Shown: piece after piece, positions 1 to 11,931 of the stretch | How positions within the stretch are numbered: position 1 is the stretch's first letter | Layout of the letters: each line of letters begins with the position of its first letter | Assembly (NCBI GenBank): GCA_014529385.2 | Contig: CM043969.1 | Location: 25,375,946-25,439,945 of the forward strand | Direction of reading: 5' to 3' | Length of the DNA stretch: 64,000 nucleotides | Source of the DNA: Adiantum capillus-veneris | Taxonomy: Eukaryota; Streptophyta; Polypodiopsida; Polypodiales; Pteridaceae | Notes under the pieces: model-generated | What the model was told of the DNA's origin: nothing | What the model saw: only the letters and a program-made list of their open reading frames with translations | Databases searched by the model: none | Translations under genes and position numbers: made by a program

Positions 1-76
1 CAGCCTCCATCTTTTCCAGAAAGTCTTCCACATCTTCATCACTTCTTCCATGAAACTCCGGATAAGAGAAATCCAT
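1..76 (-). pseudogene. gag N-terminal fragment of a gypsy-type element (runs off left edge)
   Basis: On the minus strand an ATG at 76-74 opens a frame to the window edge reading MDFSYPEFHGRSDEDVEDFL and onward. The pattern 'FPEF.G.SDEDVEDFL' resembles the start of the capsid (retrotransposon gag) domain of plant Ty3/gypsy elements. The frame is also open upstream of this ATG to about position 165, so the true start may be earlier. A tRNA-Asp-type primer-binding site in the same orientation lies at 1099-1118, which fits a 5' leader of about 1 kb between PBS and gag. Only about 25 residues are visible, so the identification rests on the motif plus the PBS. It could be an unrelated acidic peptide. 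Confidence 0.42.
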
Positions 77-1098
77 GGCTACCCAAGTTTCAATGCTTTG
101 AGAACCCCTTTGAACACACGTGCAAGAACCCAAAACTTTTACTGACTCAATTCTCAGAAACTTCAATGGAGCTCAACTTTAGATAAGGACAAACACATGC
201 ACATCAAATGAGTTTTCATAGTTGATCATCGGAATTACAACAGGCAAAGGACATTCCAGGATCTCTCTTGATCTTCTTGGCCCGAACATAAAGACTATGC
301 ACTGCTGGAAAAAAATCTTCCTGGACACATGAACATTTATCTGGATTCTCTGTGTTAAATGAAAAGGAGTGAATTGAGGTCCATTTTGATCATCCATTAA
401 AGCTAACCATGAAGCTCCCAAAAAAGCACACCTATCTTATCCTCTGATTTTGCCAAAATTTCAGCAGCATAACAGCATAAATGGCTCAAAAGACCAAAAA
501 ACCAGCCATCACAATTTGGAAAAATTTTGACAGAGTTTCCCCAGAAGTAGAGAAGTAAGAACCCAAAATATAGACTGTATATGTATGCATAAACTGTCAA
601 CAATAGAACTCGAGCATCAAATAGGACTCACTAGTACATAGCCTATGGCGAGGTCACGAAAAGGGTGCTCCAGCTACCTGTATCACCGAAAGGATCTCTA
701 CATTTGAGAATCCCCCAGCTCAATAAAACCTCACGCTATCGACCCTCACACAAAGGCTTATGCAAATCTCGTATAGTCAAGTCTCAGAAATGGCTATCTT
801 CCAGACCAAGTCTCAGAAATGGCTGGGACTGCCAAAAAAAACTAAGTATGGCTCCACAAAGGCGTACAATTGGAAGTTTCCACAAGTAACGTACAATCCA
901 GCAGACAATGCGCTCAAACAGGCGCCAAATGATGCATACCCACAACAGCTGCAAGTGACACCACTGCTAGTATATCATTGTACTCTAGCTACCTGTACCT
1001 GTACCTGTCCCTGTAACTTGTAACCTGTAATCTGCAACCTGCAACCTATAATCCCGAATCGCGAAGCTTGAAGCTCGAAGCAGAAGGTACTCGAAGAA

Positions 1099-1118
1099 GA
1101 TCCTCCGTGGGGGCGCCA
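1099..1118 (-). promoter_or_regulatory. Primer-binding site, tRNA-Asp type, of the left-edge gypsy element
   Basis: The minus strand reads TGGCGCCCCCACGGAGGATC, a variant of the TGGCGCC(G/A)(T/C)TGCCGGGGA motif used by Athila/Tat-like plant gypsy elements to bind the 3' end of tRNA-Asp. A TG dinucleotide at 1125-1126 (CA on the minus strand) sits six bases outside it, as expected for the 3' end of a 5' LTR. The LTR would extend rightward from 1125. I could not fix its outer end, because the partner LTR is outside the window. Confidence 0.5.
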
Positions 1119-1124
1119 AAAGAA

Positions 1125-2520
1125 TGTGGTCGGGATGAAAACACACACAGCGCCTCTATAACGACCCAAAACACACTCTTGGGAAGATACACACACACAC
1201 ACTATGGGGCACCACTCGGCTTACACAACACACCTGGCCGAGATAGGGAACACACCTCTGGAGTGAGAAGAGAGAGACTATCCACTTTCCCACTCCACAC
1301 AAACACACACACACACACTCAAACACCCAAAAAAATCAGCTCAAAAGAGGAGAATATCTGATTTTTAGATACAATTGAGCTTGGGCCAACACCAATGGCG
1401 CAAATAGCTCACACAATATGCGTAAAAGATACAAGATACAATCACAAATTGAAGCAGAAGCTTCGCTCATAGGAGAAACTTACATAGCCAAAATAGCAGA
1501 AAAAGAATGAGTAATTTGGCAAAAAGGACAGTGCCATCGCGTCCGGAATGGCCCAAAACCACAGTCTACAATGTCAAAGTGCTCAAATCCGACATCGGAT
1601 GAGCAGTTTACGGCCAAAACAGGCTCCAAAAACCCCAAAAACACACCTGCAGTTGTTCCTCCTCTCTTCTCCACGTTTTTTCTGGTCTTCTCTCTATTTT
1701 TTCAGTTCCCACACTTAAATTTTTTAGTTGGGCACCCTTGGCCTTTTAGATGACCTCAAACGGACCCCGAAGAGGCCAAAAACTGACCTCGCAGTACATA
1801 GTAGTCACCTTTTTGCATCACCCGCACACCTGGCACTCAGCTTTTCCCAATAATGCATCCCGCAACCACGTGAATTAGCCCCAAAAATTGGTCCTCATGA
1901 TGACCTTTCTGCATAAGTATCACAAGAAAACACCCACGTCGTGTCTGTACTTCTCCGCGTGCAAGTACTGACCCCATTCGACGTCCTGACGCCACTAGAT
2001 GCCATCTAACGCACCTGCTTACCTCATGTCGTCGGCCCGTGGATAGCTTCCTCGAGAAGTTTTACACGCTACCAACTCCTCATTATTGTAGAAAAAACAC
2101 ACTGGTACTGGTAGTAGTGAAAATCGATGCACTATGTACATGGTGTCCTACCTGTACACATGTGCGCCCCACGTAACCACCTGGCTAAGGAAAATGGGCA
2201 ATCCTTTATTCGATTCACCCTGCATGTGTATGTACATATGCGCAATCCCTTGCTCCAAAAAACTTCTGACAACGTGTGGACAAGCTTTAAAAATCATCTC
2301 TCAATCCAAGTCGCGGTCAAAAGCAGTCAACATATCAAATTGGTGTCTAATCATATACAAGCATATGATCAATCGCTAAAGTTAGACCAAGTTGAAATCT
2401 CTCATGTGAATGGGCTCTAACTAGCATAATTTGGTCAATATCAAGGCCACAAATGAATCTCTACAGCAAATCAGGGTCAAATGTGGTCAAGCGTATAATC
2501 CGCTACTGTCAAATTAGGCC
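1125..2520 (-). other. Probable 5' LTR of the left-edge element, then unassigned DNA
   Basis: From the PBS outward this stretch should hold the 5' LTR. It contains (AC)n tracts near 1190-1200 and 1300-1320 and no coding frame of note. A CA at about 2331-2332 would give an LTR of about 1.2 kb beginning TGTTGAC on the minus strand, but this boundary is a guess. Nothing else was recognised. Confidence 0.25.
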
Positions 2521-2556
2521 AAAGAGAAATAATGTGTGTGAACTCACTCTAAATTT

Positions 2557-2616
2557 CATCAAATGAGTCAATCACTTCTTGAAAGTATCCTTGAGTAGTG
2601 ATTGACTCATTTGATG
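2557..2616. repeat. Perfect 20-bp inverted repeat with 20-nt loop
   Basis: The arms 2557-2576 and 2597-2616 are exact reverse complements (CATCAAATGAGTCAATCACT and its complement) around a 20-nt spacer. Such a hairpin could be a small MITE remnant, a small-RNA precursor or a terminator-like structure. No flanking gene explains it. Confidence 0.8.
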
Positions 2617-2824
2617 CTCCCCACCCTATTACCTTTAGTTGTTGAGGCTAAACTTGTGAGTCGTGTATCCAAACTTGATCTTTGACTTTGATGTGCTCTT
2701 TCAATACTAACACTTTGTTACCACATCACAAAAGTCCCTTCCAAGTCTGGATCTTCTGTAGCTTGATCTCGTACTACCCTTGGATATATTGGAAAACTAG
2801 CACCCTTATTGACCAAAATATATA

Positions 2825-3990
2825 TTAAGTGCAACCGGCTGGTATGGTCGACCTTGAGCTCAAACTCGATTCATGCAGCTCTATCACCCATGTCATGATG
2901 CGCTTCCTTGGCTTCAAATGCAGCACCACTTCAGGCAACAGATTATTAGATGTCGACACATAAATCTTGTGCACAATCAAGTACACTTTAAACTTCTTGC
3001 ATGAAAAAACCAAAGCCATCACCCACTGCTCTGCTTCAGTGTAGATTATCTCCCAGGGACTTATCACTCTGCTCTCAAAGTAGATGGTTTTGCAGCTCCT
3101 TCCCTAAATTCTATAGGAACATGGCTCCAATAACAGCAGTACCTACCGTCATGGCAACATAAAAATCATCCTCTTGGTTTGGAAGACACACCATTGATAA
3201 CTGACAAAGAATCTCTTTCACCCTATCAAAAGCCTCCTGTGCTTCTTTAGTCGACCCAAAACCATGAACCTGATGAATCATATTTTGAAGAGGAGCGAAA
3301 GCATCCAAAAATCCCATGACAAATACTTCAGCTTATGCACAAATGAAGCCAAACCTTGAGCACTTGACGAGGGTTCCATCAGCATTAGAGCTTTCATCTT
3401 CTCTCGATCAATCTCTATCCCATTCTCTGCGACACCACATGTCCCAACAATTGAGCACGAGGTTGCACCAATTTGCTCTTCTTGGGGTTCAATTGACCAC
3501 CCTCCTTCTCAAGCCTTTGGAAACACGTTCTTAGCTTTAATAGATGATGTGACCTGAAATTGTAGCACTTGATAGCATCGATAAACACCCTGATAAGCAT
3601 GCCAAGTATGGCCAGAATACCATGTTCATCCAATCCTGAAAAGTTTCATGTGTATTCACCAAGCCAAAGGGAATCCTACAATAGGAAAAACATCCCCATG
3701 GAGAAATGAATGTAGTCTTCAGTTGATCCTCAAGAGAAATACTTATCTGGAAATACCCAAAAAACCCATCCATAATTGAGTATCTTTCATGAGCGCTGCC
3801 TGGTTTAAGATTTCATCTTGAAATGGAAAAGGGTAGTTATTCTACTTTGTAGTAGCATTCAATGGCTTGTAATCAATGCACACCCTCCATTTTCCATTCT
3901 TCTTCAGGGTGATGACAACTAGTGAAACCCACTCCGACTCTTTTGTTGGATTACATCCAAAAGCTTGTTAATCTCTTGTTATAGGGATTC
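2825..3990 (-). pseudogene. Broken gypsy RT and RNase H
   Basis: The minus strand encodes, in several frames, NGKWRVCIDYKPLN (about 3915-3850, RT motif), MDGFFGYFQISISLEDQLKT and 'PFGLVN..ETFQ' (3773-3640), 'LNPKKSKLVQ...LLGHVVS' (about 3510-3430, RT thumb), 'AFDRVKEIL' (about 3225) and an RNase H-like tail with 'YTEAEQWVMALVF' (about 3040). This order is diagnostic for Ty3/gypsy pol. The YxDD box is not recognisable because the frame is lost around 3630-3600. No intact enzyme can be made. Confidence 0.75.
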
Positions 3991-4080
3991 CTTTTGAAAC
4001 TCCCCCAATCTTCTCATCTTCTACATCTTTGGCATATATCCCTGTTTGATTATAAACTTGTGCTCCACACCCTTCGTCCC

Positions 4081-4434
4081 TCATAGGTCCTTGTACTCCG
4101 TCATAAACAAATCAAGATAGGAAGAGCACATGTGAACATAACTCTCCTTTTCTTGTCTAGTCAGTTCCTCACTCAACATACCAACCACTTCCTCTGCACC
4201 TATACCATCAAGATGAGGCTGCATACCTTCTTTCGCATGAGGATCATCTAAGGTAACAACAAAAAAATCCGCATCAATATTCAACATGTCGTCATTGCTC
4301 TCCTCTTTCTCTGTACTGGTGTAGCCCTCATCGTAAGCCATCTCAGTCTCGTACTCATATCTTGTTGTCATATCATCTTTCCCTCCTCCCACCATAGGGT
4401 GGAAATGGTTCTCTTTGGCCTTTAGGTCCATCAC
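4081..4434 (-). pseudogene. Acidic pol linker ahead of RT in the decayed gypsy element
   Basis: A 117-residue frame rich in Asp/Glu that ends in 'CSSYLDLFMTEYKDL'. This matches the stretch that immediately precedes RT in many plant gypsy elements (a 'F.W.Y.DM' type motif). It lies directly upstream, on the minus strand, of the RT fragments. No catalytic motif is visible. Confidence 0.45.
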
Positions 4435-5593
4435 TATCTATCTCCCCTTATCTTTCTTAGTCAAGGTGAACCCCCTACTCTTCAAGTCCTTCTTGGCCCC
4501 TATTGCAAGAAGCCATGGCCTTCCCAAATTGAAATTTCATGAGTTCACTGGAGTAGAGCATGATGATAGGTTAAGCGTTTTCACCTACTTTCATCACAAA
4601 AAATGAGGCACTCTATTCCCACCCTCACATCTTGAGCCATGCCCAAACACCTCGCTTTAGCATGGTTTTTCATCCTCATTCGCACATTCGACTTGGTCAC
4701 TGCTTTGACACCTGCATCCCTCATAGCTGATTCTATCATGACACGAAAATGATCTCCTTTGTCGATTTCTGCTTGCACTTGCATGATTGCATCTTCTTCT
4801 TAATGATAGCATCCACAAGAGGGAGAATATATGATGGACTTCCTCCTCTTTAAGACATATTTTGCACAACATGCACATCACCCTTAACCCTTGGAAGTCT
4901 AGTGTTGACACTTATAGATCAATTCCTTCTTAGTTTGGGGACTTGAGGTTTGGAATTCAATGCCAACAGCCACCCAAATTTAATATTAGCCTTTTGACTT
5001 TGGAAATCACTCACCAGATCATATTCGGGATGACCTCGCCCAAGCTGAAAGTTGGCCTGCTTATTTTGTGACCTCTTCTCTTCTTGCTAGTCTATGGGTG
5101 CTCTCTACCTGCATAAACCTTCTCTTCTTGCTAGTCTATGGGTGCCCTCTACCTGCATACACCTTCTCCTTCCCTTTGCGAGATTTGGTTTCCTAGTCAG
5201 TCTATGTTTCCCTTTCACCTCTTGCCCTCTTGTTAGCCAAGACATGCATGTCCAGCTTGTCCACACCAATAATATTGAGTCTAGGGACCTTACCATTATG
5301 TGACGGATCTTGCGGTACCGAGTTCTCAATTGCCTGCTCCCTCACCATTGAACTACCCTTGCCCTCGACCTCTGCCAAACAATGGGTACATGCCTCATCT
5401 TTCCCTAGGAGGATGCAGACAATCCGAAGCATAATGACCTTCTTCTCCAAAGCTATAACATTGGCCAAGTAGTGGCCTAGACCTACCTCTTCCTCATCTT
5501 CGTTGTCACTTGTCCATCATGATTTAACCGCAACTCCTACATTTTCTCGGACAAATCATGGACCGTGCATACCCAATGCTATGGAACAAGATG

Positions 5594-6181
5594 TCATACC
5601 TTGATTTTCCTGATTCTCATCATAGACGTCATCACAAGGACTCTATGGTGGCCTATCATGCCTTGCTTGATCTTCTTCTTAATCTTTCTACTCTTGGATT
5701 GTGCAATTTCCACTGCACCATTGTATTTTTCTGGGCTTTCAAAGTTTACCTTTTCTTGCATCTTGGGATGAAAGCACACCATGAACTCGTCTAGCTTGAA
5801 GTATCCCCCATTAGCCAATTGCATGGCTACCGCCAACTCTGCCCAACATGCTTCAAAAGAATCAAGAAGCAGATTGAAATCCTCACTTACATCTTGCTTA
5901 AGAGCCTTTAGCTTCACATTCGTCTCAAGAGACATCTCTTTGCAAAAATCATACAGAAATTGCACCCATAGAGATGGTCATGCATGCCTCAACTCATGCT
6001 CCAAAGCTTTAAACCACACCTTGGCGTTCGATTGCATCACCAAGGAAAAAGTATGCATCTTGCTATCCTGGTTATGCATATTTAGTGATAGCATGAACAG
6101 GTCAAAATTTGCAATCCGCTCATCTCGATTCTCTGTGCGTGTGAAAATTGGTCCATAGCTTTGTGTCGCCATGCTTACCAA
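5594..6181 (-). pseudogene. Gag (capsid) remnant of the decayed gypsy element
   Basis: Two minus-strand frames, 6181-5978 and 5965-5594, together read like a plant gypsy capsid. The first has 'ANFDLFMLSLNMHNQD' and 'AKVWFKALEHELRHA', the usual 'W...L' signature of the retrotransposon gag domain. The second has 'WAELAVAMQLANGGYFKLDEFMV'. A frame change near 5970 separates them. No zinc knuckle was found downstream. Confidence 0.5.
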
Positions 6182-6929
6182 TGTACAAAAGTATGCCGTT
6201 TTGTTAACCTAGAAGAAATCAGTGAGCTCCTCAATGGGGGCAGAGAGGGGGAATCAGGAACACACTCGAAATGCACACAGATTGCCTCTTTATAGCTCAA
6301 GGCATTCACATCACCCATGTCCTCTCAGAAACACATTCAAAAAGAGCAGATTACACTAGTAAACCATCGTCTATTTACACTCCAATGCACACATGCCTTC
6401 TTGTAAGATCACCAACCGTACACACGCAACATCACGGTTTGTCTCAACCCTTGCAACTCAAACAACTACTCTATCTCACTCTCTTTGCTCAAACACCACC
6501 GGTTGGAGGGGGCACACACATCCACACTACCAACACCATGGAACACGAGAAGAGCAGGAGAGAGATAAGGGGAGAATAGGAAAATGACACCAAAATGGGC
6601 AATAATGGGCTTGATCTTGCTTTAGAATACCATTTACAACACTTACAATGCCAAAACTATGGCTAGTTTTAAGAAATGCACCTCATGGGTTTGAGAGGCA
6701 CACTCCTCTGTCTCAAAAAACCCCTTTGCAGGCTTCAATAGCTCCAAAAAACCATGTTTATGATTAAAAAACCTCTTTATAGAGGTGCCATCACATTTTT
6801 GGAAGCTATTTTATCATTGGTCCACTTGTTGGCTTGGTTTGGCATCTCTTGGAGGGCGGTGCCCCTTTGCTTTTCAAGCTTCCACTTCTCTCTCACTCTC
6901 TCGCTCAATTACTCGAGCACTAGCGATAT

Positions 6930-6939
6930 TGCGGGAAAA

Positions 6940-6979
<40 letters not shown>
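6930..6979. repeat. 40-base poly-G homopolymer
   Basis: Positions 6940-6979 are an uninterrupted run of G preceded by GCGGGAAAA. It may be a real G-tract (G-quadruplex prone), a polymerase-slippage expansion or an assembly artefact. The open frames crossing it (poly-Gly or poly-Pro) are not believable genes. Confidence 0.9.
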
Positions 6980-6980
<1 letters not shown>

Positions 6981-7390
6981 CCTCCTTCAATTATTAAAGG
7001 GGGGACGCCTTTGGGGAACCCGCATTTGTACAAGCCCTTACACGCATCACTAAATTTCCACCAATGTTCGACAGAAACACCACTTGCCTCCAATGCACAC
7101 GGTAGGTCGCCCCCAACGCACCAGGAGCCGCCAAACAGCCACCCGATAAAGCCAATATAGCACCGGTGTTGTGCGCATGGGAGAGGAGAAGAGGAGATCT
7201 CCATTGGAGCTCCCTCTTTCTCCATTTGCTCCATTTGATTGACAATATGAGGGTCTCACCCCAGCCTTTATAGCTCGCTCCCATTGGTCCCCCTTTCGCA
7301 TATGGGACCTTTGAAGGCCATGTGGCGGCCTACCAAGGCTTGATACCCTTGAGTTTTGAAACCTTCCATTATAGGATCCCCAAAAATCCA

Positions 7391-7403
7391 TCTCTTATAC
7401 CAA
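7391..7403 (-). promoter_or_regulatory. Degenerate tRNA-Met primer-binding site
   Basis: The minus strand reads TTGGTATAAGAGA, a decayed form of TTGGTATCAGAGC, the common tRNA-iMet PBS of plant LTR elements. It is oriented to prime the minus-strand gypsy remnant at 2825-6181. Sequence to its right (7404 onward) would then be its 5' LTR, but no paired LTR was found. Confidence 0.4.
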
Positions 7404-7839
7404 TTCACGCTTTTCCCCATTTCCTACTGGACTACCAGATTCCCTTTTTGCAAAGCCATGATAAAAATCCACTTTGTTGATGGTTGTCCATAGAACCTCG
7501 TTGCATCTTGAACTTTTTGTGACCTCAAATACAACGAACCCCAACTTGAAAAAAAATGGGCTATCACCATCTCCCCGGTAACTGTTCTAAAGTTTAGTTG
7601 GACGTATTACAACATCAAACATGTCAAATCACTTGCCACTGTCCATTAAATTCAGCAAATCCAATGGGGAGGAAAGCTTTCTCATTCTAATCTCATGGGA
7701 ACATCTAATCAAAAGCCTAACCAAAAAAGCTTTATGTAAGCTTAATAAAGATGTTGATTTCAAAACCCCCATATCTTGGTAGATATTTACCAAGAGTATA
7801 CAAAAAGAAATCAAAAGCGTGGGCCCCACAATGACAAAG
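7404..7839. other. Unassigned stretch
   Basis: This lies between the degenerate PBS and the first LINE-like sequence. It may hold LTR sequence of the left gypsy remnant. I see no coding or structured feature. Confidence 0.3.
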
Positions 7840-9540
7840 GCCCGGGATGAGCGTATGAAGCAGCTAAAGAATGAAGTGGCTCTATTATTTTTTTTAAATC
7901 GTTAAGTCAGCTTCCAAAGAAGAGCACAAGAGGTGGTTCAAAGTTAAATCTGATCTAGCAGACCATCAACTTGAGGAGGTCAAGAGAGCTAGGGATCGCC
8001 TAGGGTGCTCGAGAAAGAGACCTTCCTTCAGCCTGAGACCTCTAATCAATCGCACTTTTTTTGGGCCTTGAAAATGAAGAGGAATAGGGGCCCCAATTTC
8101 TTGTGGATGGGGTTGGGAATGATACATAGGACCAAGAAAAAATGGCCAAGATGATTCTTGAGCATCTGAGCCAAGTTATTGGCTAGCCAGAGACCTGCTC
8201 ACAGGAGGTGGAAGAAGCCAGAGTCTTTTTGCTCGGTAGTGTCTGCAAGACAATTTCTTAGGCTGAATCCAACCTCCTTGAGAATTCCTTTTCAAAAGAT
8301 GAATGCTCTCTTGCGTTGCAAGCTCTAGGAAAGGAGAAGTCTCTTTATTGGGACGAACTGACTATAGAGTTCTTCAGAGAATTATGGGTTGACCTCAAGG
8401 CCCGTATCACAAGTATGGCTAACCAAGAATTGCTAGACGGACCTATCCCAAAGATTTTATGCTACTCTCAGCTGAAGCATTGGTGCCCCATCTCTATGAT
8501 GTCTATATCATATGAGATCATTTCCAAAGTTGTCACCCTTAGGATCTCCCATTGCTTGATAAAGCCATCTCCCTCTATCAGCATGGATTTATAAAAGGCA
8601 AGTCTATCTATGACAATATTTTGGCAGCAATGGTTGGAATTGAGTATGCTTCCTTCACTAAGAAAGAGTATATTTTACTACATCTAGACTTGGTCAAGGC
8701 CTATGACACAATTATGTGGTCATTCATAGAAGATGTCATGAAATCGTTGGGCGTTGGGTCTTGACTACGTCCGACTGATCCATACTCAAGGAGATGGTAG
8801 TCACTCTGAGATTTTGTTCAATGATAGGATTGTGGGCTCTTTCAAAGTCAAAAGATCTATCAAATAGGGGTGCCCTCTTGCCCCCTTGTTATTTTCCATC
8901 GGCTCGCACATGCTAATCACTATGCTTAAAGATTGTGCTGCGAGAGGGGAGATACAAGTGTTGGCCCTACCCCATAACAACTAGCTCTTGGCAAATTTAT
9001 TTGCAGATGATTCACTCCTCTTTTTAAAAGCTTGCCCCCAAGTCTTTCAGAAGGCTCTTGAGATTTTGCAGATGTTTGTTGTTGCCTTAGGGTTCAAATG
9101 CAATATTGAAAATCAAGGATAATCTCTCTTTTGGAGGACAACTCATTCGACCCATCTTTTTGGACAGGAAGAATTTTCTCAAAAAAATAATTTTTTTGGC
9201 ATCTAGAAGCCCCCTTGGGGGTGGGCTTAATAGACATACAAAGGTAAGATCAGGAGCATGATGAGAAGGTGAAGTATGTGCTTATGCATTTCCCGAGCCG
9301 AGTCAAAGTGATCAACTCCTTCATGATCCCTTACATTGCTTTACTAGCTGGCTCTTAAAAATAGCCAGATGTATCTGGAAAGAGTTTTTGAATTGATCAA
9401 AAGGTTTTTATGAAAAACTAACACCAAAGTCTCGACACCTTGGCAGTGGGCAAAATAGGATGTAGTCGCGAGACTAGTGGAGCAAGGTGGTGTTGTATCC
9501 TCAACCCTTCCGTTCATGCGGATGTTAGGAAATAGAAAGT
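7840..9540 (+). pseudogene. LINE ORF2, 5' part (non-LTR reverse transcriptase), broken
   Basis: Plus-strand frames read 'DELTIEFFRELWVDLKARI', 'LKHWCPISMMSISYEIISKVV', 'QHGFIKGKSIYDNILAAM', 'LLHLDLVKAYDTIMWSFIED' and, about 300 bases on, 'LFADDSLLFLKA' (about 9000-9035). These are the successive motifs of plant L1-type LINE reverse transcriptases: fingers, 'FIKGRS..DNI', 'LD..KAYD' and the F/YADD catalytic box. The ADD box is intact but frameshifts occur at about 8560, 8765 and 8880. The endonuclease domain upstream is not recognisable. The reading is interrupted near 9540 by a copia element and resumes at about 12960. Confidence 0.8.
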
Positions 9541-9546
9541 CGCTAA

Positions 9547-9845
9547 GTAGATAATAGAGTAGCTTACTTAATGAAGAGAGACAATTTTTCACGCATGAGA
9601 GATTATAGAGTAGAGAGAGAGAGAGAGAGCATGTGATATTTCACCCAATGTGGGCTACATCCACGGGAAAAAATCCACTCAATGGATTTAGTAATTCAAA
9701 CAATAAGTAGGTTAAGGATTATACCTTTAATAGAGCTCCCGCCTTGCTTCACTCTCACCACCTCACACCCAACTCATACCCAACTTCATAACAACACTCC
9801 ACATTGCATTTTTGTGTGTAGAAAAGGCCTCCTTTGAGTACGTAT
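9547..9845 (-). repeat. Copia 3' LTR (left copy, U3-truncated)
   Basis: A direct repeat of 12313-12600 at clearly visible but imperfect identity. It contains a short (GA)n at 9615-9630. It has about 36 bases (near 9757-9790) absent from the right copy. Its inner end abuts pol coding sequence without a polypurine tract. The outer boundary is uncertain, perhaps a TG at about 9508. Confidence 0.65.
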
Positions 9846-11931
9846 AAAGTGATATCTCACCTCAATGTGCTTTGTCCTTGAGTGAAAGGCTAAATTCTTT
9901 GCAAGATGAATAGCGCTTTGATTGTCACTGTATAAGACGCAATTGTCTTACTTGTACCAAGATCCTCCAAGAATCTGTGAAGCCACAAAATCTCTTTGCT
10001 TTCTTCCGTCATTGCTACATATTCTGCTTTCGTGGTAGAAAGTGAGACCACTTTCTGCAGCTTTGAAGCCCAACTTACTGGTGTGCCTCCAATTGTGAAT
10101 ATGTAGCCAGTACTGCTCCTTTGAGTGTCACTTGCCATATGTGCATCATCATACCCTTGCAAGAAAATGTCAGTGCCTCCAAAATACAAAGCATTAGTCA
10201 TTGTCCCCTTTAGATACGTAAGTATCCACTTCATAGCTTGCCAATGCTCTTTACGTGGATTAGTCATAAACGTACTCACAACTCTCATTGCATGTGCAAT
10301 ATCTAGCCTTGTCCAGACCATAGCATACATTAGCGAACCTACCGTTGTAGTAGATGGAACTTTAGACATATAGGGTATCTCCTCTTGTGTCTTTGGACAC
10401 ATATCCTTGGTTAGATTAAAGTGACTAGCCAAAGGTTTAGAAACCAATTTTGCATCTTTCATTGCAAACCTTTTAAGTACCTTCTTGATGTAATCCTCTT
10501 GAGATAGCTTTACTGTCTTTTTTGTTTTATCCCTTGATATCTTCATACCCAGTATCCTCTTTGTAGCACCTAAATCTTTCATTGAAAAAGATTTAGACAG
10601 CTCCTCTTTTAGGCCATTGATGTCCTGCATCTTAGCACTTGCAATCAATATGTCATCAACATACAACATTAGGATGATGAACTTCCCATCTCCCAAATTC
10701 TTTGTGTAGACACAGTGATCTGAGTTGCATCTTCTAAATCCGTGATCCAACATCCATCCATCGAACTTCAAGTACCATTGTCTTTATGCTTGCTTTAAAC
10801 CATACAAGCTCTTCTTTAATCTACAAACTTTACCTTTTACTTCATATCCCTTTGGTTGAAGCATGTAAACTTCCTCCTCTAAGTCACCATGAAGGGAATG
10901 CTGTATTGACATCCATTTTCTCAAGATTAAAATCATGAGCAGCCATAAGGCTTAAGACAAGCTTAATTGAGTTCATTTTTACAGCAAAAGAAAATATTTC
11001 ATTGAAGTCAATACCTTTGTTTTGAGAAAACCCTTTTACCACAAGCCTAAACTTGTACCTTTTCTTCCCACCTTCTTCTTCCTTCAACTTATACACCCAT
11101 TTGTTCTACAGTGCCCACCTATCTTTAGGCAAGTCAAACAAATCCCATGTTTGGTTATGATGTAATGAGTTCATCTCCAGTTGTATGCTCTTCATCCATT
11201 CTTCTTCGGATTTGTGTTGCATAGCTTCTTCGTATGATTCTGGCTCTCCAAAATCTGAGACCAAGAGATGGTTGAAGAAAGGAACAAACCTTTTTGGAGA
11301 TCTACTTGCTCTTGTGGATCTTCGGGGAATAGATTAAGGCTCTTTATTTGGTTGACGTTGTTTCACGTTGTCACTCTTTGCACTCCTTGAGTCTTCACCG
11401 TCCTCAAGCTCCATATACTCATCACCTGTTTCTTTTGTTTGTTTTCTTTTCAAGTAATTTTTCTACATATTTTGTTCGTTCAAAATTACATCCCTACTTC
11501 TAAAGCTTTTACTATCTTCAGGATTCCATAGGTGATACCCAAAGTCAACTTCTCCATAGACAATAAAGAAATACTTTTGAACTTTGCATCTAGCTTTGAC
11601 CATCTTCAGGATTCCATAGGTGATACCCAAAGTCAACTTCTCCATAGCCAATAAAGAAACACTTTTTGGACTTTGCTTCTATCTATGTGCATGAAAGCCT
11701 CACACCCAAACACTCTGAGAAATGCATAATTCGTCGGTTTACCTGTTCATGCTCTTCTGGGAGTCCTCCATCCAATGCCATTGAGGGTGATCGATTGATC
11801 AAGTACACAGACGTACTTATTGCTTTCGTCCAAAGCTCAAGCGGTAGGCCTACATGTAGCCGCATGCTTTGTGCTCGCTCCATAATTGTTATGTTCATCC
11901 TTTTGGAAATGTCATTTTGTTGAGGTGTCAT
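9846..11931 (-). pseudogene. Copia pol: integrase end, RT and RNase H
   Basis: Minus-strand frames give, in order, 'TPQQND.SKRMN.TIMERAQSM' (11931 onward, the end of the integrase core with its catalytic-Glu region altered), an 'FGYHLWNPEDSKSFRSRDV' block, RT N-terminus 'KFRLVVKGFSQNKGIDFNE' (about 11050), then a 293-residue frame 10771-9890. That frame has the copia RT box 'LMLYVDDILIAS', 'RSSTGYIFTIGGTPVSWASK' and 'VSLSTTKAEYVA' (RNase H). The order INT-RT-RH is diagnostic for Ty1/copia. The long RT/RH frame is intact with both Asp of YVDD present, but the whole is fragmented and lacks gag, so it is not autonomous. Confidence 0.85.
11514..11689 (-). repeat. 88-bp tandem duplication inside copia pol
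   Basis: ATCTTCAGGATTCCATAGGT and the following sequence start at 11514 and again at 11602, an 88-bp period. As 88 is not a multiple of three, the duplication shifts the frame. The same 'FGYHLWNPED' peptide is therefore encoded twice in different contexts. Confidence 0.85.

Larger units (their letters stand above)
2825..6181 (-). mobile_element. Decayed Ty3/gypsy retrotransposon, minus strand
   Basis: Read on the minus strand from high to low coordinates, fragments appear in gypsy order: gag (6181 to about 5594), a protease/linker region (about 4900-4081), reverse transcriptase (about 3990-3415), an RT/RNase H connection (3317-3111) and RNase H (3067-2825). Every domain is broken by stops and frameshifts, so the copy is old and inactive. 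A degenerate tRNA-Met PBS at 7391-7403 in the same orientation may be its own, giving a leader of about 1.2 kb. The left end and 3' LTR were not found. Sequence style differs from elements A, B and D (no tRNA-Asp PBS, no CX2CX3H knuckles seen), so it is probably from another gypsy lineage. Confidence 0.75.

Noticed and set aside
6754-7234. Open frames crossing the poly-G run
   Set aside because: Poly-Gly/poly-Pro from a homopolymer; no domain on either side.
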